A DNA stretch of 64,000 nt from Micromussa lordhowensis (lineage: Eukaryota; Cnidaria; Anthozoa; Scleractinia; Lobophylliidae). Position numbers and translations under genes: made by a program. The stretch spans positions 5,562,993-5,626,992 of the forward strand of contig OZ026603.1 in assembly GCA_964020085.1 (NCBI GenBank), given 5' to 3'. The notes beneath the pieces were generated by a model. That model saw only the letters and a list, made by a program, of their open reading frames with translations. It had not been told where the DNA came from and searched no databases. Position 1 is the stretch's first letter, and each line of letters starts with the position of its first letter. Of this stretch, positions 1 to 10,279 are shown in pieces.

Positions 1-238
1 GATTGGCACTTCAAGGAAATCCTAGTTAGAAAATGTTGGCATTGGCGCCAGGGTGTTTTTTCTGGCCTTCTTTTTGCAGTAGTTTCCCCTGGTCCCAACT
101 TTGCAGAATTTCAGAAAACGCGCGCTGGGGGTCCCCTTGGCAAATTTGACATAGCTCGGCTTCACGGGCACTTTGAGAGGCGCGGTTTGCAGCAAAATGT
201 TCTGCTAGGTTGGCACTTCAAGGAAATTTTAGTTAAAA

Positions 239-445
239 CATGATGGCATTGGCGCCAGGGTGTTTTTTTTGGCCTTCTTTTTGCAGTAGTTTCCCCTGGT
301 CCCAACTTTGCAGAATTTCAGAAAACGCGCGCTGGGGGTCCCCTTGGCAAATTTGACATAGCTCGGCTTCACGGGCACTTTAAGAGGCGCGGTTTGCAGC
401 AAAATGTTCTGCTAGGTTGGCACTTCAAGGAAATCCTAGTTAAAA
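239..445 (+). repeat. Representative 207-bp monomer
   Basis: An ordinary full-length monomer, given as a reference for the numbering used elsewhere; the next start is 446. It contains three copies of the heptamer TTTGCAG (monomer positions 42-48, 69-75 and 155-161), the palindrome TGGCGCCA (12-19), the CpG cluster ACGCGCGC (87-94) and one invariant TTAA (142-145). Counting the consensus by hand gives G 55, C 48, A 43, T 61, and 8 CpG dinucleotides. The length is 69 x 3, so reading frames stay in phase from one monomer to the next. Confidence 0.95.
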
Positions 446-527
446 CATGATGGCATTGGCGCCAGGGTGTTTTTTTTGCAGCAAAATGTTCTGCTAGGTT
501 GGCACTTTAAGGAAATATTAGTTAGAA
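446..527 (+). repeat. Truncated 82-bp monomer
   Basis: Only 82 bp separate the CATGATGG start at 446 from the next at 528. The left part runs normally through GCCAGGGTG and into the T-run, then joins directly to TTTGCAGCAAAATG, deleting about monomer positions 30-154 (125 bp). The junction lies inside T residues shared by both ends, about 3 bp of microhomology. It is the only large internal deletion I found in the array. Confidence 0.93.
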
Positions 528-1296
528 CATGATGGCATTGGCGTCAGGGTGTTTTTTCTGGCCTTCTTTTTGCAGTAGTTTCCCCTGGTCCCAACTTTGC
601 AGAATTTCAGAAAACGCGCGCTGGGGGTCTCCTTGGCAAATTTTACATAGCTCGGCTTCACGGGCACTTTAAGAGGCGCGCTTTGCAGCAAAATGTTCTG
701 CTAGGTTGGCACTTGAAGGAAATCCTAGTTAGAACATGATGGCATTGGCGCCAGGGTGTTTTTTCTGGCCTTCTTTTTGCAGTAGTTTCCCCTGGTCCCA
801 ACTTTGCAGAATTTCAGAAAACGCGCGCTGGGGGTCCCCTTGGCAAATTTGACATAGCTCGGCTTCACGGGCACTTTAAGAGCCGCGGTTTGCAGCAAAA
901 TGTTCTGCTAGGCTGGCACTTGAAGGAAATGCTAGTTAAAACATGATGGCATTGGCGCCAGGGTGTTTTTTCTGGCCTTCTTTTTGCAGTAGTTTCTCCT
1001 AGTCCCAACTTTGCAGAATTTCAGAAAACGCGCGCTGGGGGTCCCCTTGGCAAATTTGACATAGCTCGGCTTTACGGGCATTTTAAGAGGCGCGGTTTCC
1101 AGCAAAATGTTCTGCTAGGTTGGCACTTCAAGGAAATCCTAGTTAGAACATGATGGCATTGGCGCCAGGGTGTTTTCTCTGGCCTTCTTTTTGCAGTAGT
1201 TTCCCCTGGTCCCAACTTTGCAGAATTTCAGAAAACGCGCGCTGGGGGTCCCCTTGGCAAATTTGACATAGCTCGGCTTCACGGGCACTTTAAGAG

Positions 1297-2538
1297 GCGC
1301 AGTTTGCAGCAAAATGTTCTACTGGGTTGGCACTTTAAGGAAATCTTAGTTAGAACATGATGGCATTGGCGCCAGGGTGTTTTTTCTGGCCTTCTTTTTG
1401 CAGTAGTTTCCCCTGGTCCCAACTTTGCAGAATTTCAGAAAACGCGCGCTGGGGGTCCCCTTGGCAAATTTGACATAGCTCGGCTTCACGGGCACTTTAA
1501 GAGGCGCGGTTTGCAGCAAAATGTTCTGCTAGGTTGGCACTTGAAGGAAATTTTAGTTAGAACATGATGGCATTGGCGCCAGGGTGTTTTTTTTGGCCTT
1601 CTTTTTGCAGTAGTTTCCCCTGGTCCCAACTTTGCAGAATTTCAGAAAACGCGCGCTGGGGGTCCCCTTTGCAAATTTGACATAGCTCCGCTTCACGGGC
1701 ACTTTAAGAGGCGCGGTTTGCAGCAAAATGGTTTGCTAGGTTGGCACTTCAAGGAAATCCTAGTTAGAACATGATGGCATTGGCGCCAGGGTGTTTTTTC
1801 TGGCCTTCTTTTTGCAGTAGTTTCCCCTGGTCCCAACTTTGCAGAATTTCAGAAAACGCGCGCTGGGGGTCCCCTTGGCAAATTTGACATAGCTCGGCTT
1901 CACGGGCACTTTAAGAGGCGCAGTTTGCAGGAAAATGTTCTACTAGGTTGGCACTTTAAGGAAATCTTAGTTAGAACATGATGGCATTGGCGCCAGGGTG
2001 TTTTTTCTGGCCTTCTTTTTGCAGTAGTTTCCCCTGGTCCCAACTTTGCAGAATTTCAGAAAACGCGCGCTGGGGGTCCCCTTGGCAAATTTGACATAGC
2101 TCGGCTTCACGGGCACTTTAAGAGGCGCGGTTTGCAGCAAAATGTTCTGCTAGGTTGGCACTTGAAGGAAATTTTAGTTAGAACATGATGGCATTGGCGC
2201 CAGGGTGTTTTTTTTGGCCTTCTTTTTGCAGTAGTTTCCCCTGGTCCCAACTTTGCAGAATTTCAGAAAACGCGCGCTGGGGGTCCCCTTTGCAAATTTG
2301 ACATAGCTCCGCTTCACGGGCACTTTAAGAGGCGCGGTTTGCAGCAAAATGTTCTGCTAGGTTGGCACTTCAAGGAAATCCTAGTTAGAACATGATGGCA
2401 TTGGCGCCAGGGTGTTTTTTCTGGCCTTCTTTTTGCAGTAGTTTCCCCTGGTCCCAACTTTGCAGAATTTCAGAAAACGCGCGCTGGGGGTCCCCTTGGC
2501 AAATTTGACATAGCTCGGCTTCACGGGCATTTTAAGAG
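1297..2538 (+). repeat. Tandem 3-mer HOR duplication (621 bp x 2)
   Basis: Two consecutive three-monomer units share private variants at a 621-bp offset. These are GCGCAGTTTGCAG followed by a TTCTACT spacer (about 1,297 and 1,918), a hinge with TTGAAGGAAATTTTAG (about 1,541 and 2,161), and CCCTTTGCAAATTTGACATA followed by GCTCCGCTTC (about 1,667 and 2,287). The second unit differs by a few substitutions, such as CAGGAAAATG for CAGCAAAATG. A related monomer with the CTCCGCTTC variant recurs near 4,560-4,630. Boundaries are approximate because monomers are similar throughout. Confidence 0.8.
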
Positions 2539-5500
2539 GCGCGGTTTGCAGCAAAATGTTCTGCTAGGTTGGCACTTCAAGGAAATCCTGAGTAGAACAT
2601 GATGGCATTGGCGCCAGGGTGTTTTTTCTGGCCTTCTTTTCGCAGTAGTTTCCCCTGGTCCCAACTTTGCAGAATTTCAGAAAACGCGCGCTGGGGGTCC
2701 CCTTGGCAAATTTGACATAGCTCGGCTTCACGGGCACTTTAAGAGGCGCGGTTTGCAGCAAAATGTTTTGCTAGGTTGGCACTTCAAGGAAATCCTAGTT
2801 AGAACATGATGGCATTGGCGCCAGGGTGTTTTCTCTGGCCTTCTTTTTGCAGTAGTTTCCCCTGGTCCCAACTTTGCAGAATTTCAGAAAACGCGCGCTG
2901 GGGGTCCCCTTGGCAAATTTGACATAGCTCGGCTTCACGGGCACTTTAAGAGGCGCGGTTTGCAGCAAAATGTTCTGCTAGGTTGGCACTTCAAGGAAAT
3001 CGTAGTTAGAACATGATGGCATTGGCGCCAGGGTGTTTTCTCTGGCCTTCTTTTTGCAGTAGTTTCCCCTGGTCCCAACTTTGCAGAATTTCAGAAAACG
3101 CGCGCTGGGGGTCCCCTTGGCAAATTTGACATAGCTCGGCTTCACGGGCACTTTAAGAGGCGCAGTTTGCAGCAAAATGTTCTGCTAGGTTGGCACTTTA
3201 AGGAAATCGTAGTTAAAACATGATGGCATTGGCGCCAGGGTGTTTTTTCTGGCCTTCTTTTTGCAGTAGTTTCCCCTGGTCCCAACTTTGCAGAATTTCA
3301 GAAAACGCGCGCTGGGGGTCCCCTTGGCAAATTTGACATAGCTCGGCTTCACGGGCACTTTAAGAGGCGCGGTTTGCAGCAAAATGTTCTGCTATGTTGG
3401 CACTTTAAGGAAATTCTAGTTAGAACATGATGGCATTGGCGCCAGGGTGTTTTTTCTGGCCTTCTTTTTGCAGTAGTTTCCCCTGGTCCCAACTTTGCAG
3501 AATTTCAGAAAACAAGCGCTGGGGGTCCCTTTAGCAAATTTGACATAGCTCGGCTTCACGGGCACTTTAAGAGGCGCGGTTTGCAGCAAAATGTTCTGCT
3601 AGGTTGGCACTTCAAGGAAATCCTAGTTAGAACATGATGGCATTGGCGCCAGGGTGTTTTTTCTGGCCTTCTTTTTGCAGTAGTTTCCCCTGGTCCCAAC
3701 TTTGCAGAATTTCAGAAAACGCGCGCTGGGGGTCCCCTTGGCAAATTTGACATAGCTCGGCTTCACGGGCACTTTAAGAGGCGCGGTTTGCAGCAAAATG
3801 TTCTGCTAGGTTGGCACTTCAAGGAAATATTAGTTAAAACATGATGGCATTGGCACCAGAGTGCTTTTTCTGGCCTTCTTTTTGCAGTAGTTTCCCCTGG
3901 TCCCAACTTTGCAGAAGTTCAGAAAACGCGCGCTGGGGGTCCCCTTGGCAAATTTGACATAGCTCGGCTTCACGGGCACTTTAAGAAGCGCGGTTTGCAG
4001 CAAAATGTTCTGCTAGGTTAGCACTTGAAGGAAATATTAGTTAGAACATGATGGCATTGGCGCCAGGGTGTTTTTTCTGGCCTTCTTTTTGCAGTAGTTT
4101 CCCCTGGTCCCAACTTTGCAGAATTTCAGAAAACGCGCGCTGGGGGTCCCCTTGGCAAATTTGACATAGCTCGGCTTCACGGGCACTTTAAGAGGCGCGG
4201 TTTGCAGCAAAATGTTCTGCTAGGTTAGCACTTGAAGGAAATCGTAGTTAGAACATGATGGCATTGGCGCCAGGGTGTTTTTTCTGGCCTTCTTTTTGCA
4301 GTAGTTTCCCCTGGTCCCAACTTTGCAGAATTTCAGAAAACGCGCGCTGGGGGTCCCCTTGGCAAATTTGACATAGCTCGGCTTCACGGGCATTTTAAGA
4401 GGCGCGGTTTGCAGCAAAATGTTCTGCTAGGTTGGCCCTTCAAGGAAATCCTCAATAGAACATGATGGCATTGGCGCCAGGGTGTTTTTCTGGCCTTCTT
4501 TTCGCAGTAGTTTCCCCTGGTCCCAACTTTGCAGAATTTCAGAAAACGCGCGCTGGGGGTCCCCTTTGCAAATTTGACATAGCTCCGCTTCACGGGCACT
4601 TTAAGAGGCGCGGTTTGCAGCAAAATGGTTTGCTAGGTTGGCACTTGAAGGAAATCCTAGTTAGAACATGATGGCATTGGCGCCAGGGTGTTTTTTCTGG
4701 CCTTCTTTTTGCAGTAGTTTCCCCTGGTCCCAACTTTGCAGAATTTCAGAAAACGCGCGCTGGGGGTCCCCTTGGCAAATTTGACATAGCTCGGCTTCAC
4801 GGGCATTTTAAGAGGCGCGGTTTGCAGCAAAATGTTCTGCTAGGTTGGCACTTCAAGGAAATCCTGAGTAGAACATGATGGCATTGGCGCCAGGGTGTTT
4901 TTTCTGGCCTTCTTTTCGCAGTAGTTTCCCCTGGTCCCAACTTTGCAGAATTTCAGAAAACGCGCGCTGGGGGTCCCCTTGGCAAAGTTGACATAGCTCG
5001 GCTTCACGGGCACTTTAAGAGGCGCGGTTTGCAGCAAAATGTTTTGCTAGGTTGCCACTTTAAGGAAATATTAGTTAGAACATGATGGCATTGGCGCCAG
5101 GGTGTTTTTCCTGGCCTTCTTTTTGCAGTAGTTTCCCCTGGTCCCAACTTTGCAGAATTTCAGAAAACGCAAGCTGGGGGTCCCCTTGGCAAATTTGACA
5201 TAGCTCGGCTTCACGGGCACTTTAAGAGGCGCGGTTTGCAGCAAAATGTTCTGCTAGGTTGGCACTTCAAGGAAATCTTAGTTAAAACATGATGGCATTG
5301 GCGCCAGGGTGTTTTTTCTGGCCTTCTTTTTGCAGTAGTTTCTCCTGGTCCCAACTTTGCAGAATTTCAGAAAACGCGCGCTGGGGGTTTCCTTGGCAAA
5401 TTTGACATAGCTCGGCTTTACGGGCATTTTAAGAGGCGCGGTGTGCAGCAAAATGTTGTGCTAGGTTGGCACTTCAAGGAAATCCTAGTTAGAACATGAT

Positions 5501-8500
5501 GGCATTGGCGCCAGGGTGTTTTCTCTGGCCTTCTTTTTGCAGTAGTTTCCCCTGGTCCCAACTTTGCAGAATTTCAGAAAACGCGCGCTGGGGGTCCCCT
5601 TGGCAAATTTGACATAGCTCGGCTTCACGGGCACTTTAAGAGGCGCGGTTTGCAGCAAAATGTTCTGCTAGGTTGGCACTTCAAGGAAATCCTAGTTAGA
5701 ACATGATGGCATTGGCGCCAGGGTGTTTTTTTCTGGCCTTCTTTTTGCAGTAGTTTCCCCTGGTCTTAACTTTGCAGAATTTCAGAAAACGCGCGCTGGG
5801 GGTCCCCTTGGCAAATTTGACATAGCTCGGCTTCACGGGCACTTTAAGAGGCGCGGTTTGCAGCAAAATGTTTTGCTAGGTTGGCACTTCAAGGAAATCT
5901 TAGTTAAAACATGATGGCATTGGCGCCAGGGTGTTTTTTCTGGCCTTCTTTTTGCAGTAGTTTCCCCTGGTCCCAACTTTGCAGAATTTCAGAAAACGCG
6001 CGCTGGGGGTCCCCTTGGCAAATTTGACATAGCTCGGCTTCACGGGCACTTTAGGAGACGCGGTTTGCAGCAAAATGTTTTGCTAGGTTGGCACTTCAAG
6101 GAAATTTTAGTTAAAACATGATGGCATTGGCGCCAGGGTGTTTTTTCTGGCCTTCTTTTTGCAGTAGTTTCCCCTGGTCCCAACTTTGCAGAATTTCAGA
6201 AAACGTGCGATGGGGGTCCCCTTGGCAAATTTGACATAGCTCGGCTTCACGGGCACTTTAAGAGACGCGGTTTGCAGCAAAATGTTCTGCTAGTTTGGCA
6301 CTTTAAGGAAATTCTAGTTGAAACATGATGGCATTGGCGCCAGGGTGTTTTTTCTGGCCTTCTTTTTGCAGTAGTTTCCCCTGGTCCCAACTTTGCAGAA
6401 TTTCAGAAAACGCGCGCTGGGGGTCCCCTTGGCAAATTTGACATAGCTCGGCTTCACGGGCACTTTAAGAGGCGCGGTTTGCAGCAAAATGTTCTGCTAG
6501 GTTGGCACTTGAAGGAAATTCTAGTTAGAACATGATGGCATTGGCGCCAGGGTGTTTTTTCTGGCCTTCTTTTTGCAGTAGTTTCCCCTGGTCCCAACTT
6601 TGCAGAATTTCAGAAAACGCGCGCAGGGGGTCCCCTTGGCAAATTTGACATAGCTCGGCTTCACGGGCACTTTAAGAGACGCGGTTTGCAGTAAAATGTT
6701 CTGCTAGGTTGGCACTTCAAGGAAATCCTAGTTAGAACATGATGGCATTGGCGACAGGGTGTCTTTTCTGGCCTTCTTTTTGCAGTAGTTTCCCCTGGTC
6801 CCAACTTTGCAGAATTTCAGAAAACGCGCGCTGGGGGTCCCCTTGGCAAATTTGACATAGCTCGGCTTCACGGGCACTTTAAGAGGCGCGGTTTGCAGCA
6901 AAATGTTTTGCTAGGTTGGCACTTCAAGGAAATTTTAGTTAAAACATGATGGCATTGGCGCCAGGGTGTTTTTTCTGGCCTTCTTTTTGCAGTGGTTTCC
7001 CCTGGTCCCAACTTTGCAGAATTTCAGAAAACGCGCGATGGGGGTCCCCTTGGCAAATTTGACATAGCTCGGCTTCACGGGCACTTTAAGAGACGCGGTT
7101 TTCAGCAAAATGTTCTGCTAGGTTGGCACTTCAAGGAAATCTTAGTTACAACATGATGGCATTGGCGCCAGGGTGTTTTTTCTGGCCTTCTTTTTGCAGT
7201 AGTTTCCCCTGGTCCCAACTTTGCAGAATTTCAGAAAACGCGCGCTGGGGGTCCCCTTGGCAAATTTGACATAGCTCGGCTTCACGGGCACTTTAAGAGG
7301 CGCGGTTTGCAGCAAAATGTTCTGCTAGGTTGGCACTTCAAGGAAATCCTAGTTACAACATGATGGCATTGGCGCCAGGGTGTTTTTTCTGGCCTTCTTT
7401 TTGCAGTAGTTTCCCCTGGTCCCAACTTTGCAGAATTTCAGAAAACGCGCGCTGGGGGTCCCCTTGGCAAATTTGACATAGCTCGGCTTCACGGGCACTT
7501 TAAGAGGCGCGGTTTGCAGCAAAATGTTCTGCTAGGTTGGCACATTAAGGAAATCTTAGTTAAAACATGATGGCATTGGCGCCAGGGTGTTTTTTCTGGC
7601 CTTCTTTTTGCAGTAGTTTCCCCTGCTCCCAACTTTGCAGAACTTCAGAAAACGCGCGCTGGGGGTCCCCTTGGCAAATTTGACATAGCTCGGCTTCACG
7701 AACACTTTAAGAGGCGCGGTTTGCAGCAAAATGTTCTGCTAGGTTTGCACTTCGAGGAAATTCTAGTTACAACATGATGGCATTGGCTCTAGGGTGTTTT
7801 TTCTGGCCTTCTTTTTGCAGTAGTTTCCCCTGGTCCCAACTTTGCAGAATTTCAGAAAACGCGCGCTGGGGGTCTCCTTGGCAAATTTGACATAGCTCGG
7901 CTTCACGGGCACTTTAAGAGGCGCGGTTTGCAGCGAAATGTTCTGCTAGGTTTGCACTTCGAGGAAATTCTAGTTAGAACATGATGGCATTGGCTCTAGG
8001 GTGTTTTTTCTGGCCTTCTTTTTGCAGTAGTTTCCCCTGGTCCCAACTTTGCAGAATTTCAGAAAACGCGCGCTGGGGGTCCCCTTGGCAAATTTGACAT
8101 AGCTCGGCTTCACGGGCACTTTAAGAGGCGCCGTTTGCAGCGAAATGTTCTGCTAGGTTGGCACTTGAAGGAAATGTTAGTTAGAACATGATGGCATTGG
8201 CGCCAGGGTGTTTTTTCTGGCCTTCTTTTTGCAGTAGTTTCCCCTGGTCCCAACTTTGCAGAATTTCAGAAAACGCGCGCTGGGGGTCCCCTTGGCAAAT
8301 TTGACATAGCTCGGCTTCACGGGCACTTTAAGAGGCGCGGTTTGCAGCAAAATGTTCTGCTAGGTTGACACTTTAAGGAAATCCTAGTTAAAATATGATG
8401 GCATTGGCGCCAGGGTGTTTTTTCTGGCCTTCTTTTTGCAGTAGTTTCCCCTGGTCCCAACTTTGCAGAATTTCAGAAAACGCGCGCTGGGGGTCCCCTT

Positions 8501-9499
8501 GGCAAATTTGACATAGCTCGGCTTCACGGGCACTTTAAGAGGCGCGGTTTGCAGCAAAATGTTCTGCTAGGTTGGCACTTTAAGGAAATGCTAGTTAGAA
8601 CATGATGGCATTGGCGCCAGGGTGTTTTTTCTGGCCTTCTTTTTGCAGTAGTTTCCCCTGGTCCCAACTTTGCAGAATTTCAGAAAACGCGCGCTGGGGG
8701 TCCCCTTGGCAAATTTGACATAGCTCGGCTGCACGGGCACTTTAAGAGGCGCGGTTTGCAGCAAAATGTTCTGCCAGGTTGGCACTTGAAGGAAATTGTA
8801 GTTGGAACATGATGGCATTGGCGCCAGGGTGTTTTTTCTGGCCTTCTTTTTGCAGTAGTTTCCCCTGGTCCCAACTTTGCAGAATTTCAGAAAACGCGCG
8901 CTGGGGGTCCCCTTGGCAAATTTGACATAGCTCGGCTTCACGGGCACTTTAAGAGGCGCGGTTTGCAGCAAAATGTTTTGCTAGGTTGGCACTTCAAGGA
9001 AATTTTAGTTAGAACATGATGGCATTGGCGCCAGGGTGTTTTTTCTGGCCTTCTTTTTGCAGTAGTTTCCCCTGGTCCCAACTTTGCAGAATTTCAGAAA
9101 ACGCGCGCTGGGGGTCCCCTTGGCAAATTTGACATAGCTCGGCTTCACGGGCACTTTAAGAGGCGCGGTTTGCAGCAAAATGTTTTGCTAGGTTGGCACT
9201 TCAAGGAAATTTTAGTTAAAACATGATGGCATTGGCGCCAGGGTGTTTTTTCTGGCCTTCTTTTTGCAGTAGTTTCCCCTGGTCCCAACTTTGCAGAATT
9301 TCAGAAAACGCGCGATGGGGGTCCCCTTGGCAAATTTGACATAGCTCGGCTTCACGGGCACTTTAAGAGACGCGGTTTGCAGCAAAATGTTCTGCTAGGT
9401 TGGCACTTCAAGAAAATCCTAGTTAAAACATGATGGCATTGGCGCCAGGGTGTTTTTTGTGGCCTTCTTTTTGCAGTAGTTTCCCCTGGTCCCAACTTT

Positions 9500-10279
9500 G
9501 CAGAATTTCAGAAAACGCGCGCTGGGGTCCCCTTGGCAAATTTGACATAGCTCGGCTTCACGGGCATATTAAGAGGCGCGGTTTGCAGCAAAATGTTCTG
9601 CTAGGTTGACACTTGAAGGAAATCCTAGTTAGAACATGATGGCATTGGCGCGAGGGTGTTTTTTGTGGCCTTCTTTTTGCAGTAGTTTCCCCTGGTCCCA
9701 ACTTTGCAGAATTTCAGAAAACGCGCGCTGGGGGTCCCCTTGGCAAATTTGACATAGCTCGGCTTCACGGGCACTTTAAGAGGCGCGGTTTGCAGCAAAA
9801 TGTTCTGCTAGGTTGGCACTTGAAGGAAATGAAAGTTAGGACATGATGGCATTGGCGCCAGGGTGTTTTTACTGGCCTTCTTTTTGCAGTAGTTTCCCCT
9901 GGTCCCAACTTTGCAGAATTTCAGAAAACGCGCGCTGGGGGTCCCCTTGGCAAATTTGACATAGCTCGGCTTCACGGGCACTTTAAGAGGCGCGGTTTGC
10001 AGCAAAATGTTCTGCTAGGTTGGCACTTTAAGGAAATCCTAGTTAGAATATGATGGCATTGGCGCCAGGGTGTTTTTTCTGGCCTTCTTTTTGCAGTAGT
10101 TTCCCCTGGTCCCAACTTTGCAGAATTTCAGAAAACGCGCGCTGGGGGTCCCCTTGGAAAATTTGACATAGCTCGGCTTCACGGGCACTTTAAGAGGCGC
10201 GGTTTGCAGCAAAATGTTCTGCTAGGTTGGCTCTTCAAGGAAATTCTAGTTAGAACATGATGGCATTGGCGCCAGGGTG
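9500..10279 (+). repeat. Partial HOR segment related to 11.8-12.7 kb
   Basis: This segment carries the 206-bp G4 monomer (GGGG at 9,524), a GCGCGAGGGTG monomer (about 9,650) and the rare hinge GAAAGTTAGGACATG (about 9,828). The same order occurs at about 11,800-12,330 and again at 15,110-15,640. The offset from 9,808 to 12,292 is 2,484 bp, exactly 12 periods. It looks like a partial extra copy of the adjoining long HOR, placed by an earlier duplication. Confidence 0.7.

Noticed and set aside
239..445. CENP-B box in the monomer
   Set aside because: GGCTTCACGGGCAC and its reverse complement were compared with NTTCGNNNNANNCGGGN; the spacing and several required bases do not fit.
239..445. Pol III gene (tRNA or 5S-like) repeated in tandem
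   Set aside because: TGGCGCCAGGG loosely recalls an A box, but there is no B box (GGTTCGANTCC) and no tRNA or 5S fold. The T-run lies too close downstream to be a sensible terminator.
2564..2761. 65-codon minus-strand frames repeated in over 60 monomers, as a gene family or tandem peptide gene
   Set aside because: They start at TTG, end at regular hinge stops, follow the satellite period exactly, and vary with the DNA rather than by codon position. No signal peptide, domain or promoter accompanies them.
5723..5914. Plus-strand frames of about 60-79 codons
   Set aside because: They appear only where the T-run or G-run has gained or lost a base, begin at GTG, TTG or the same ATG in each monomer, and overlap the antisense frames. 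They are by-products of the repeat.
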